This document shows, piece by piece, positions 9,816 through 18,113 of a stretch of DNA of 64,000 nucleotides. Position numbers and translations under genes: made by a program. The notes beneath the pieces are model-generated. The model was not told the DNA's origin and ran no database searches. It worked only from the letters and a program-made list of their open reading frames with translations. The DNA comes from Crossiella cryophila (GTDB lineage Bacteria > Actinomycetota > Actinomycetes > Mycobacteriales > Pseudonocardiaceae): the NCBI RefSeq assembly GCF_014204915.1, contig NZ_JACHMH010000001.1, forward strand, positions 6,101,501 to 6,165,500. Direction: 5' to 3'. Numbering within the stretch: position 1 is the first letter of the stretch; each line of letters begins with the position of its first letter.

Positions 9816-12776
9816 GTGTCAGGACAGCGCGTGCGGCGCTGGTGGGGGCTGCTGCTCGCACCGGCGCTGGCGGCCGGGATGCTCGTGCCCAGCGCCGCGG
9901 CCGCACCCATCACACCGCCACCACCCACCCCCGCCCCACCGGTCGCCAACGCGCCGGCCCCGGCCTGCGCGATCACCGCGGGCGGCCTGATCGGCGACCG
10001 CTGGCAGGCACTCAACGCGGGCGCCGGACCGCTGGGCTGCCCGACCGGCCCGGAACAGGACGTGCCCGGCCGCCGCGGCCGCAAGCAGGGCTTCGAGCGC
10101 GGCGAGGTCGTCTGGTCCCCTGACCAGGGCCCGAACCTGGTCGTCTCGGCCTACCGGGTGCGCAACGACGTCACTCTGGACTGGGGCCCCACCAACGACC
10201 CCTGGAGCTACGACGGCTTCCTGATCGGCTGGTCGCACAACGGCCTGTCCAGGGTGGAGGACGTCTACGGCGGCCCGCGCACCTGGGGCACCTTCACCAT
10301 GCCGCTGACCCGAGGCCCCGGCCGCTACGACTTCACCGTCACCGGCTGCGACAAACGCCCCGGCCAGTCCGGCTTCAAATGCGCCCAGGGCGCGGCCATC
10401 CCGGTCAGCCTCACGCTGCCCGACCTGGCAGGCACCCCCACCGGCTGTCCTGGCCCCGCGGTGGAGGGCAACCTGGGCCGCCGCTGGCGGGAACTGGGCG
10501 GCGCCACCGGCAAACTCGGCTGCCCCACCGGCGCGGCGTTCAACGGCCCCAAGGGCCGGGTGCAGGGCTTCGCGCACGGCCAGCTCGCCGAATCACCGGG
10601 GCAGGGCGGCAACCTGGTGGTGGCCACCTACTCGGTGCAGAACCGGGTCTATGTGGAGTGGGGCCCCACCGACGGGTTCTTCTACGACTTCTTCATCGTG
10701 CGCTGGTACCAGCCCGGCCGCGATCCCCGGCAGGCCGATGTGAAGTACCGGCAGGACCGCCGCCGCGAGGGCCACTTCAGCTTCGACGCCGAGGTCCCCG
10801 GCGAGATCCAGGTCGAACTCCAGGGCTGCGACAACGCCGTCGGCGGCGCGAAGTGCAATCAGGGCTGGACCCAGCGTGCCGCCACCACCGTCCGCTCCTC
10901 CGGCGGGGTGGACCTGCGTGGGTTCACCGCCACCCAGCCCGCCGAGGCGCCCCGGCACCTGGACAAGCGCCGCGAGCTGGTCACCGAGTTCCAGGCCTGC
11001 CAGAGCGTGCTCAGCCCGACGGGGGAGAAGGCGGGGGAGGACACCGGCATCGCCTGGATGGCACACCTGGACCGGCTCCGCCGCAAGGGTGTGGCCAGCC
11101 AGTGCGAGAACCAGGCCCCCAGCCAGGAATTGGTCAACCGGGCGTTGCGGCAGACCCAGCCGTACATGACCGGCTCCTCCACCGACGACATCCCCACCTG
11201 CCACCGCGACGCCGACTACGACGCCGTGCTCAAGAGCCTGGTGGTGATCAGCAGCAAGTACTGGGACCTGCTCTACCCGCTGACCCGCACCCACCTGCTG
11301 CGGCACCTGCTCACCGAGAACGGACCGCATTCGGTCGACGACGAGAAGATCACCGTCTGCGGGCTGGTCGACGTGCCCGAGACCGAGAACCACCGGCTGC
11401 TCATCGAAAGCTCCCGCTACCTGAGCAACCAGCGCCTGCGCGAGGCCACCGGTGACGCGCGCTACGACAACGCCGCCAACGGGATGCGCGAGCACCTGCT
11501 GCGCCAGTTGCAGACCTTCGCCAAGCACGACTTCATGGAGTACAACGCCCGCCCGTACCAGCGGTACTCGCTCAACGCGCTGCTCAACCTGTTCGACCAC
11601 GCCCAGGACCCGGCCATCCGCACCGCCGCCCAGATCGTGCTCGACTACGCCACCACCAAGTTCGCCCTCAGCAGCAACCAGCTGCGCCGCGCCGGCCCGT
11701 TCCGCCGCATCGCCGACCGCGCCGACGCCGACAACCAGAGCTACTACGCGGCCAACTCCGACCCGCAGACCGGCTTCTTCCAGCTGTGGACCGGCCTGCT
11801 GGCCAACACCGGCGACCACATCCCGCGCCACTACAGCGGCGAGGCCCTCATCGTCGGCGTCTCGGGCTACCTGCCGCCGCGCGCGGCGATCCAGCGCGCC
11901 ATGGACAAGTCCGTCAGCTACCAGCACTCCTTCCAGCACGGCCCCCGCCCGAAGCTGAGCTTCTCCGCCGACTCGGCCATGCCCGGCCTGGAGATCTACG
12001 CCAGCTCACCCTCCTTCCAGCTCACCGCGGGCGGGATCTGGGGCAACAGCGGCTACGGCATGGACGAGGTCCGCGGCAGCAAGCTCTACGGCCGCGCCCA
12101 GGCCACCACCCTGATGCCCACCCGCAACACCCCCGGCCGGGAGACCCGCACCGACGACCTGATCCGCTTCGACGGCTTCCACAACAGCGGCGGCCCCGCC
12201 GACCGCGACCGGGTCAACACCTGCGTGTCCGGCGGCTTCGCCTGCGGCCTGCGCCTGGTGGTGCCGCAGTTCCTGCGCGAGTGCGCCCAGCGCGTGGTCG
12301 AGGCCCGCTGGGAGTTCCTCAACCTCAACACCCCTGCCTGCGGCAACCTGGGCGTCTACGTCGCACTCAACTCAGTCGACAAGGCCAGCGCCTCGCACGG
12401 GGTGGTCGGCGTCCTGCACGCCGTGGAGTCCACCACCATGGACTTCACCGCCTTCCACACCCGCACCCGCGAGCTGAACCCCAACCTCACCAACGAGATC
12501 AGCACCCAGGAGGCCGGCCTGATGACCACCGCAGACGGCCACCGCTACCAGTTCAAGCTCAACACCAACGACAACTACGACCCCCTGATCAAGTCCGTCG
12601 ACGGCCAGCCCCAACCCCACTGGACCACCGCACCCCTGGCCGCAGGCCCGATCCTGCGCAGCCGAGGCCACGAAGGCTTCCTGGAGATCACCCACCCGGA
12701 ATGCCGCGCCACCACCACCCTGGACTACCGGGACCCACTCAACCCCAGGATCACCACCCAGCCCGGCACCTGCTGA
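9816..12776 (+). CDS. Large secreted LGFP-repeat protein with unassigned C-terminal domain
   Basis: 986 residues from GTG 9816, which has the site AAGGGGAGA and directly precedes a signal peptide (RVRRWWGLLLAPALAAGMLV, cleavage near AAAAP). A short Pro-rich stretch follows. Two tandem modules (about 57-215 and 218-375) each start with an LGFP-like repeat (GDRWQALNAGAGPLGCPTG; GRRWRELGGATGKLGCPTG) followed by a beta-rich segment with WGPT. The last 600 residues are rich in helices, then beta structure, resembling the layout of toroid-type polysaccharide lyases, but no catalytic set is certain. LGFP repeats are linked to cell-wall binding. It is flanked by terminators, so it is probably a single-gene transcript. 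Confidence 0.75.
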   Translation: MSGQRVRRWWGLLLAPALAAGMLVPSAAAAPITPPPPTPAPPVANAPAPACAITAGGLIGDRWQALNAGAGPLGCPTGPEQDVPGRRGRKQGFERGEVVWSPDQGPNLVVSAYRVRNDVTLDWGPTNDPWSYDGFLIGWSHNGLSRVEDVYGGPRTWGTFTMPLTRGPGRYDFTVTGCDKRPGQSGFKCAQGAAIPVSLTLPDLAGTPTGCPGPAVEGNLGRRWRELGGATGKLGCPTGAAFNGPKGRVQGFAHGQLAESPGQGGNLVVATYSVQNRVYVEWGPTDGFFYDFFIVRWYQPGRDPRQADVKYRQDRRREGHFSFDAEVPGEIQVELQGCDNAVGGAKCNQGWTQRAATTVRSSGGVDLRGFTATQPAEAPRHLDKRRELVTEFQACQSVLSPTGEKAGEDTGIAWMAHLDRLRRKGVASQCENQAPSQELVNRALRQTQPYMTGSSTDDIPTCHRDADYDAVLKSLVVISSKYWDLLYPLTRTHLLRHLLTENGPHSVDDEKITVCGLVDVPETENHRLLIESSRYLSNQRLREATGDARYDNAANGMREHLLRQLQTFAKHDFMEYNARPYQRYSLNALLNLFDHAQDPAIRTAAQIVLDYATTKFALSSNQLRRAGPFRRIADRADADNQSYYAANSDPQTGFFQLWTGLLANTGDHIPRHYSGEALIVGVSGYLPPRAAIQRAMDKSVSYQHSFQHGPRPKLSFSADSAMPGLEIYASSPSFQLTAGGIWGNSGYGMDEVRGSKLYGRAQATTLMPTRNTPGRETRTDDLIRFDGFHNSGGPADRDRVNTCVSGGFACGLRLVVPQFLRECAQRVVEARWEFLNLNTPACGNLGVYVALNSVDKASASHGVVGVLHAVESTTMDFTAFHTRTRELNPNLTNEISTQEAGLMTTADGHRYQFKLNTNDNYDPLIKSVDGQPQPHWTTAPLAAGPILRSRGHEGFLEITHPECRATTTLDYRDPLNPRITTQPGTC

Positions 12777-12796
12777 GCCCCGCACCGCCCACCACG

Positions 12797-12837
12797 CGGC
12801 TGCCCTGGTTACCCGCTATCGGTAACCGGGGCAGCCG
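12797..12837. terminator. Bidirectional hairpin terminator
   Basis: The arms CGGCTGCCCTGGTTACC (12797-12813) and GGTAACCGGGGCAGCCG (12821-12837) pair with one mismatch around a loop of 7 nt. The hairpin sits between the convergent LGFP gene and the DUF7660-like gene, and can serve both. Confidence 0.8.
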
Positions 12838-12883
12838 CTGGCCGGGATCACCCGCAGGTCCTGAAGCGCTCGTGGCCCATGGG

Positions 12884-13210
12884 TCACTCGTAGGTCCTGG
12901 CCGCGGACAGCTGCTGGGCCAGCGCCCGCCAGCTCGGCGCCACCGTGTCGTGGCGCTCCCAGCGCGGATCCAGCTGCGACCGCGTCGCCAGCCAACTCGC
13001 CCACGCGTCCAGGAAGCTGCTGACGGTGGGGTTCTTCCACCCGTCGTTGGGATCATCGTCGAGGTAGGCGACGTAGGTACCGGCCGCGATCGCCGCGTGC
13101 CGGGCCTGTTCCTGCGGTTCGATGTCCTCGGCGAGCAACGCCAGGTAGGCGACGAAGTCAGCGGCGGTCTCAACCAGGTCGCAGTCGTGCACGTTCTTCG
13201 GGGTGGCCAC
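12884..13210 (-). CDS. Small acidic DUF7660-like protein
   Basis: 108 residues from a likely GTG at 13208-13210 (MATPKNVHDCDLVETAADFV). The pattern, an ETAADFVAYLALLAEDI helix followed by WKNPTVSSFLDAWASWL, resembles the DUF7660 family of small soluble proteins found near toxin or immunity genes; the match is from memory and moderate. The start is uncertain because there is no strong ribosome site; earlier in-frame GTG/TTG codons exist. It is the last gene downstream of the three paralogous genes and is separated from the nearest by 56 bp, so it is likely in the same transcript. Function unknown. Confidence 0.6.
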   Translation of the reverse strand: MATPKNVHDCDLVETAADFVAYLALLAEDIEPQEQARHAAIAAGTYVAYLDDDPNDGWKNPTVSSFLDAWASWLATRSQLDPRWERHDTVAPSWRALAQQLSAARTYE

Positions 13211-13266
13211 GGTGCCACCGTACAAAATCAACCAACCCACCGGACCGTTGTCCGCGCATACCCCGA

Positions 13267-13566
13267 TCACCAGTGGTCGTAGATCCGCATCTGCGCCGAG
13301 TACACCGGAACCGCATCCGGCGCCGGGTCGGGCACCGTGAAGCAGTCCACCCGCACCTCGCCGTCCAGATCGGCGAACTCCGCCGCGGCATCCTCCAACA
13401 GGATCGCCACGCACTTCTCCAAGGACTGGATGGCCAGCGAGGAGTTGGGCACCTGGGACGTTGGTTCATCACCAAACAGCCGCCAGCCCCCGTGCCCCCG
13501 GTCCTCCAAGATCATGATCCGCCACCAGTAGTTCTGCCACTTCTTCCACTTCTCCCAGTCCTCCAC
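13267..13566 (-). CDS. Unrecognised small protein, tandem paralogue copy 3
   Basis: 99 residues from GTG 13564-13566, which follows GGAGGGGG. It shares with its two upstream neighbours the pattern W-x2-W-x2-YWW, a following G-x2-GW, VPNSSLA, SLE, LLEDAA, EVRVDCFTVPDP and a C-terminal S-x-Q-x-R-x-YD. It is acidic, with no signal peptide or membrane segment. No named family is recognised. It ends in YDHW, two residues longer than the others. The leader (TTCTCTTGGAGGGGG) is nearly identical to that of copy 2, so duplication took in the ribosome site. Confidence 0.7.
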   Translation of the reverse strand: MEDWEKWKKWQNYWWRIMILEDRGHGGWRLFGDEPTSQVPNSSLAIQSLEKCVAILLEDAAAEFADLDGEVRVDCFTVPDPAPDAVPVYSAQMRIYDHW

Positions 13567-13600
13567 CGCAATCCCCCTCCAAGAGAACGGGCCGTCCCCG

Positions 13601-13891
13601 TCATTCGTCGTAGATCCGCGTCTGCTTCGAGACCACCGGGACGTCATCGGGTCCCGGGTCGGGCACGGTGAAGCAGTCCACCCGCACCTCCCCGTCGAAC
13701 TCGCTGAAGCTGTCCGCCGCGTCCTCGACCATCGCCGCCGCCCACTCCTCCAGCGACATGACCGCCATGGCGGCGTTGGGCACCTTGAGCAACGGGCGTG
13801 CGGCCCGCATCGGCTGCCAGCCCCCGTATCCGTTGTCCTCCAGCATCAGCAGCTGCCACCAGTAGTCCCGCCACTTCGTCCACTTCTGCAC
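13601..13891 (-). CDS. Unrecognised small protein, tandem paralogue copy 2
   Basis: 96 residues from GTG 13889-13891 preceded by GGAGGGGG. Same family as the flanking copies: KWTKWRDYWWQLLMLED, GGWQ, VPNAAMAVMSLEEW, VEDAADSFSEFDGEVRV, CFTVPDPGPDDVPV and a C-terminal YDE. It has diverged most in the GW-VPN loop (RAARPLLK). The gap to copy 3 is 34 bp and to copy 1 is 35 bp, with similar intergenic sequence. The role is unknown. Tandem small acidic paralogues like this are typical of immunity-gene arrays, but no cognate toxin is seen within the window. Confidence 0.7.
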   Translation of the reverse strand: MQKWTKWRDYWWQLLMLEDNGYGGWQPMRAARPLLKVPNAAMAVMSLEEWAAAMVEDAADSFSEFDGEVRVDCFTVPDPGPDDVPVVSKQTRIYDE

Positions 13892-13926
13892 CGCTGCCCC
13901 CTCCAAGAGAACGGTCCATCCCCGTG

Positions 13927-14211
13927 TCAGGCGTCGTAGGTCCGCATCTGCGCCGAATACACCGGAACGTCATCCGGCCCGGGGTCGGGCACGGTGAAGC
14001 ACTCCACCCGCACCTCCGCGTCCATCTCCCGGAAGGAGTCGGCGACGTCCTCCAGCAGATAGGCCACACACTCCTCCAGCGACATCCGCGCCAACGCGGA
14101 GTTGGGCACCTGGGACATCGGATCGGGCCCCAACGGCTGCCAGCCCTCGTAACCCTTGTCCTGCAACATCAGGGCCCGCCACCAGTAGTTCTGCCACTTC
14201 ACCCACGTCAC
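13927..14211 (-). CDS. Unrecognised small protein, tandem paralogue copy 1
   Basis: 94 residues from GTG 14209-14211, with a purine-rich GAGGGGGG site a little further upstream than in the other copies. It is the first copy in the direction of transcription. It has the same conserved set: VKWQNYWWRALMLQD, GWQPLG, VPNSALARMSLEECV, LLEDVADSF, EVRVECFTVPDPGPDDV and YSAQMRTYDA. Copies 1 and 3 are alike in the VPVYSAQMR-YD ending, while copy 2 has VPVVSKQTR. The promoter should lie in 14212-14453, shared divergently with the next gene. Confidence 0.7.
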   Translation of the reverse strand: MTWVKWQNYWWRALMLQDKGYEGWQPLGPDPMSQVPNSALARMSLEECVAYLLEDVADSFREMDAEVRVECFTVPDPGPDDVPVYSAQMRTYDA

Positions 14212-14453
14212 CGCTGAGTCCCCCCTCACGACGCGGCCGATGCTCTCCTCCGGATCCCGGCCAGGAGGAAGCCTGGCTGACCGGCACGCCAACCGATCAC
14301 AACTTCCCGTGCCTGACCCCAGCGACCGCAGACGGCGACCCCATCGGGACGGGGCGAAGTGACGGTGGTCGGGAATGGCCGCGACGTACGATCGCGGTGA
14401 GGGCGAAGCGCCAGGCCGAGATTCCGGCACCGGCGTGCGGGGGAGGGGTCAGG

Positions 14454-14891
14454 ATGTTCGGTTGGAAGAAGAAGCTCGACGATCTGATGGAGCAGCTCAG
14501 GCCCGACCTGAGCCGTGAATCGCTCGGCGTCGGGCCCGCCTTCCCTGGCGTCGCCCCGAACCCGCACATGAGCAGTGCTGCCCGGAAACGCAATGCGGAA
14601 CTGCGTACGGGGGCGCTCGCGCTCGGCGTTCTCGTCGACTGGCGGGAGGTCAACAGCAATCCACGCGTGGTCCTGATGTTCGATGTGGAGACCGCCGACG
14701 GCATCTCGTTCCGCGGTATCGCGGACGAAGGCCTCACGATCACCGAACTCATCCGGCTCGCCCCAGGACAGACGTTGCCCGTGCGCTACCGGCCGGCCGT
14801 CCTGGACCACTACGTCTGCCTTGCCCGGGACGCGGACCCCGCCCACGTGCGACAGCTCTCTGACGAGATCGCGAGCCGCAAACGGACCTGA
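14454..14891 (+). CDS. Hypothetical 145-residue soluble protein
   Basis: Starts at ATG 14454 after GGGAGGGGTCAGG. The N-terminus is amphipathic (MFGWKKKLDDLMEQLRPDL). The second half is beta-rich, GVLVDWREVNSNPRVVLMFD, then TPVRYRP-like sequence QTLPVRYRPAVLDHYVCLAR. This resembles the small beta-barrel of DUF3592-like proteins, but the match is weak. No catalytic motif, signal peptide or long hydrophobic helix is seen. It is divergent from the paralogue array and lies just before an IS relic. Function unknown. Confidence 0.65.
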   Translation: MFGWKKKLDDLMEQLRPDLSRESLGVGPAFPGVAPNPHMSSAARKRNAELRTGALALGVLVDWREVNSNPRVVLMFDVETADGISFRGIADEGLTITELIRLAPGQTLPVRYRPAVLDHYVCLARDADPAHVRQLSDEIASRKRT

Positions 14892-14916
14892 CCCGAAGTC
14901 AGCGGCCGGGCCGCCT

Positions 14917-15097
14917 GATCACGGGATCGGCCGCTCGCGGGGTGGGTTGCCGACGAAGATCCGTCACCTCGTCGATGGCAGCGGGCTGCCTCTGGTCACG
15001 CTGATCATGCCCGGCCAGGCCGGGGACTCCCCGATGCTGCCGCCGGTTCTGCCAAACGAAGCAATGGCCCGGCCTCGTCACCCGATACGACACCCAC
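14917..15097 (+). pseudogene. IS5-family transposase relic
   Basis: Translation from 14917 gives IGRSRGGLPTKIRHLVDG followed by PGQAGDSPMLPPVL, which is the conserved second DDE region of IS5-type transposases (GRSRGG-TKIH-VDG ... TPGQ-GDS). The match stops at about 15051. In another frame, 15056-15097 reads TKQWPGLVTRYDTH, the usual C-terminal motif (KR-RG-ATRYDK). The middle of the gene, including the last catalytic residue, is deleted. No terminal inverted repeats were found. Nothing recognisable is seen from 15098 to 15210. Confidence 0.72.
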
Positions 15098-15210
15098 CGC
15101 GAGCACTCGCTGTGTTGTGGGGTGCCAGGGACTGTGTTCGATGTGTCGTCCGTGGGCCGCCGTGCCCGCGCACTCTCCGGCGCTGACTTGGTGCGCACAA
15201 TCCCGATCGT

Positions 15211-15687
15211 CTAGAGCTTGTCCACAGCGGACTCGAAGTTCTTCCACTCCAGCTCTAGCGCGCTCCACATCGAGCCGCAAGCCTGCGCCACGCTCTGGCC
15301 CGGCAGTTTGTTGCTGCCGTTCACGCTGTCACAGTTCTGCTGCAGCAGCTCTACCCGCCGCACCACCGTCTCGCCCGCTTCCTTGACCTTGCCTGGCTCC
15401 CGGTCCGGGAACCACCTCGCCAGGCCCACTTGCACCTGCGACACGGCCGCGCCCATCAAGGGCAGGAGCCCGCGGCACGCCGGATTGGTCGGCGTCGATG
15501 CGATGTTCTGGCCGCAGGACCTCCTCAGCCTGTCGAGATTTCTGGTGTGCATCTGCCGGACCTCGGTGGGCGTGTTCGGTTTGGCCGACCCCGCCTTGGG
15601 GTCGCTGCCCGACGGCGCAGCCTGCTGTTGCGTGGCACATCCGGTCAGCGCTAGGCAGGCCAATAGCACCAGAGCGGTTCGACGCAT
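15211..15687 (-). CDS. Predicted lipoprotein with four mature cysteines
   Basis: 158 residues from ATG 15685-15687. The signal peptide MRRTALVLLACLALTGC ends in a classic lipobox (LTGC), so Cys17 should be lipidated. The mature domain is helical and has four other Cys (SCGQN, PACRG, QNCDS, QACGS), which may form two disulfides. Basic and charged helices LARWFPDREPGK and VVRRVELLQQ are present. No named family is recognised. It lies between the IS relic and the decayed element, but it looks intact and keeps normal codon use. Confidence 0.72.
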   Translation of the reverse strand: MRRTALVLLACLALTGCATQQQAAPSGSDPKAGSAKPNTPTEVRQMHTRNLDRLRRSCGQNIASTPTNPACRGLLPLMGAAVSQVQVGLARWFPDREPGKVKEAGETVVRRVELLQQNCDSVNGSNKLPGQSVAQACGSMWSALELEWKNFESAVDKL

Positions 15688-16061
15688 GCACGCACAGTAG
15701 CGGGCCGGGAGGGGCCTCGCCTCAGTTCCGGGGCAGTCGGCTCGAGCTGACATCCGGTGGCGCCGAGGTGCGCGCGGGCAGCACCGTCCGGTGGGCCTCC
15801 GCGTGGGGCAGTGGGGCCGGGTGGTGCTGGACAGCCCCGCGTGCGCGGGGATCGGGGTGTTCGAGATGGTGCTGGGTTCTCCACCAAGGTGGGCGTGGCC
15901 GCCTCAGGCTAGGAGGGAGCACCGACATCCCGTCCGCGCCCACCCCGCCCAGCCGCGAGTCCGACGGGTAGCGGCGAGCCCAGCCGCGCACCGGCGGCCG
16001 TGCCGAACACCGCGGCGGAGGGCGCGGAGGGCCCGGGGTGTTCGTGGACACTGTGGCCGCC
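15688..16061. other. Non-coding or decayed stretch
   Basis: No gene can be supported here. Both strands have only arginine/proline-rich open frames without ribosome sites. A single short hairpin CCCCGCGTGCGCGGGG lies at 15835-15850. The stretch follows the 3-prime end of the RacP-like relic and may contain remains of the same element. Confidence 0.5.
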
Positions 16062-16518
16062 TCACCGGCGCCTCGGGCCGCGTGGCGTACGGCCGCAGCC
16101 GGCGGTGGCGGGCTCGTCCAGGCCCAGCTTGGTCAGCACTTCCAGCGTCGCGCGGACCCCGCCGAGTTGTTCGCGGACAAGACGGATCCAGTCGTCCTGC
16201 GGACCGCGCAGGTAGTGCGGCTCGATCGTGGCCGAGGCCAGCCGGGTGAGCCGGGGCAGCTGCGCGGCGAACTGCGCCCGCTCGTAGTCGATCAGCTCCG
16301 GCAGGTCCGGGTTCAGCCGGTAGCCGTCGCCCCGGGTGAAGATCAGCGGGGTGGCGGGCCAGCACCACCCGCAGGTGCACCAGCCCGCGCCGGACCTGGT
16401 GCGCCGAGAGCTTCGTGGCCGAGACCAGCTGGCGCCGGGTCAGCGCCGCAGGCCAGGCCTCCGGCAGCGCGACGCGGACCTGCTCGCCGCAGACGTGTTC
16501 CGGGAGCGCGCGGCGCAT
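16062..16518 (-). pseudogene. RacP-like winged-helix protein, frameshifted
   Basis: The first frame, from ATG 16516-16518, gives MRRALPEHVCGEQVRVALPE then AALTRRQLVSATKLSAHQVR and RGLVHLRVVLA, a winged-helix domain. Near 16350 the reading frame shifts. The continuation in the next frame is TPLIFTRGDGYRLNPDLPEL, YERAQFAAQLPRLTRL, then EPHYLRGPQDDWIRLVREQL, to a TGA at 16062-16064. The joined protein resembles the RacP proteins of actinomycete plasmids and integrative elements. One indel makes it a pseudogene unless sequencing error is responsible. Its start is 8 bp from the stop of the upstream relic. Confidence 0.65.
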
Positions 16519-16525
16519 CGCGGTG

Positions 16526-17041
16526 TCACTGTCCGCGCAGCAGCTTGGCCAGGCCCTCGTCCAGGCTGGTGTTGCCGGTGTCGACCGCGCTCTCCGTCCA
16601 CTCCAGCGCCGCCCGGACCCGGTGGTGTGGGCCAGTTCGCGCTGGATCGGGGAGCGCTGGCGCACGATGTCCACCGCCTGCATCGAGTGATCCACCTGGG
16701 CCCGGTTGATCGCCCGTTTGGCGGTGGCCTCGGCCAGGCCATGCTGGCCGAGGCCACCGACGGGCGGCGCAGGAAGTCGGTGGGTAGGTCGTGGATGGCC
16801 GCGTCAGTGGTCCAGCGGCGCGCGCCGGTGTGTTCGTGCACCGGCGCGCTTGATCATGGCGAAGCGGTCTCGGTCCACCTGGACCGTGGCCAGGATCCGG
16901 TGCACCGCATAGGAAACCCCGTCGCGGCGCTGGGAGGCCGGCCACCGCGCGGCCACCCACCGGTGCTTCTGCCGGGCGCATCGGCTCCAGCTCCGGGTAG
17001 CGCGTCTCGGTGACGTTGCGGATCATGCCGGTCCGGGACAT
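16526..17041 (-). pseudogene. Decayed mobile-element gene upstream of RacP relic
   Basis: Begins at ATG 17039-17041 with a strong AAGGAG site: MSRTGMIRNVTETRYPELEP. Coding potential then moves between frames: YAVHRILATVQVDRDRFAMIK near 16870, RRWTTDAAIHDLPTDFL near 16790, RAINRAQVDHSMQAVDIVRQ near 16690, and finally VRAALEWTESAVDTGNT ending in RGQ and TGA at 16526-16528. At least three indels are needed to restore one frame. No family is recognised, but its place before a RacP-like gene fits an actinomycete integrative element. Confidence 0.6.
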
Positions 17042-17189
17042 CTCCGGTCTCCTTGATCCCGCGGTGCGTGGCGGGCGCGGCAGCCAGTGTGGGCGCGAAC
17101 GCTTTCGGTCCGTCATCGCCGATCGGATGACATGTTTTCGCAGATCAAGGCATGTTTCTCTTGGTGTGGCGGAAGCGTTCGGGTGCCAG

Positions 17190-17550
17190 TCACGGTGACG
17201 GCGTGCCGAATGGATCCGGTGTGCTGGAGCGGCTTCGCCAGGCCCGGGTTCGGCACGCCGGGGAGCGGGAACGGGCGTCGGCGCGGCGTTCCGGGCCTGG
17301 GGTCCAGGCGGTGTCGCACACCGGGCACGCGGTGCTGCCCTCTGCCGCGGTGTTGCGCACCGCGGGTACCCGGGTGGCCAGGCCCCGCCGCCACCTCCAG
17401 TGCTGGGAGCGGCAGTGGGGGAGCAGTTGACGGCGTGGGCGCGTTTGCCGGGAACCAGGACTTGGCCGCGGGTCGGGCAAGACCGCTGGTTGGGGACGGG
17501 TTCCGCGATCAGGTGCGGGGTGGTGCCGGTCGAGGTTGCTCGTCGTCTCC
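17190..17550 (-). pseudogene. Two-zinc-finger protein, frameshifted
   Basis: One frame reads PNQRSCPTRGQVLVPGKRAH then AVNCSP. After a shift near 17410 the next reads CRSQHWRWRRGLATRVPAVR, then TACPVCDTAWTPGPERRA and SPACRTRAWRSR to a TGA at 17190. Rejoined, this is the CP-C-G...YC(S)-AC-R-W-R arrangement, present twice, of small zinc-finger proteins common on actinomycete plasmids and AICEs. A Cys of the first finger is now Arg, so decay is well advanced. It is the first gene of the same minus-strand series as the RacP relic. The original start is not clear. Confidence 0.6.
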
Positions 17551-18113
17551 GGCCGCTGGTGCGGGGCTGCCTCCCGCTCACCAGGCCACGGTAGGGCGGC
17601 CGGGTTCACCAGCACGACGGCCGGACGAGCGACCTCGCCGGCTGCTGCTCGAACTTCTCGGACAGGCACTCATCCACGCCGCGATCACATGGATCCACGC
17701 TTTGTCAGACACGCCCTAGCCGCGGCGGCGGATCGCGGTCACCATCCCGCGACGCCGCGATCAGCAGGCCACCGGTGTTCGAGTCGGTGATCTACAGGCG
17801 GTGCTTGGCCACGCTACTCATCTGGCTTTGAGGACACGGGCTGGCGGATGCCGTGGGAAGCCGGAGCCCACGTAACGCCGTTGGCCGCCCCCGTGGTTCT
17901 GCCAGCCGAACCACGGGTGGGAGTGCCCGGCCTCCGGCTGGGGCTGCCGGAGGTTGCGGGCCGGAACGTGGTCGCGTGGACCGGACGGGCTGGGGGAGGG
18001 GACCGGAGGCTTACACCTGCGCACCTGCGCACCTGCGCACCTGGGCTCCGGCGTCGCCGAGGCCAGGTGGGCGAATGGGCGGGGGAGCTGGAGCCGGTAG
18101 GCGGCTGGTTGGG
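17551..18113. other. Gene-free stretch
   Basis: No convincing gene. A plus-strand frame ends ALIHAAITWIHALSDTP at about 17719 and could be a transposase tail, but the rest is not recognisable. The remaining open frames are proline/arginine-rich and without ribosome sites. The stretch includes the tandem repeat at 18014-18045. Confidence 0.45.
18014..18045. repeat. Four copies of the 8-bp unit CACCTGCG
   Basis: CACCTGCG is repeated at 18014, 18022 and 18030, with a fourth copy CACCTGGG at 18038. It lies 68 bp beyond the 3-prime end of the SRPBCC gene in non-coding sequence. The copy number is likely to vary between strains. Confidence 0.85.

Noticed and set aside
15835-15850. CRISPR-like hairpin CCCCGCGTGCGCGGGG, similar to the core of type I-E repeats.
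   Set aside because: Only one copy; no spacer-repeat periodicity and no cas genes nearby.
17551-17720. Plus-strand frame ending ALIHAAITWIHALSDTP as a transposase C-terminus.
   Set aside because: Too short and without a family-specific motif; left as an unassigned stretch.
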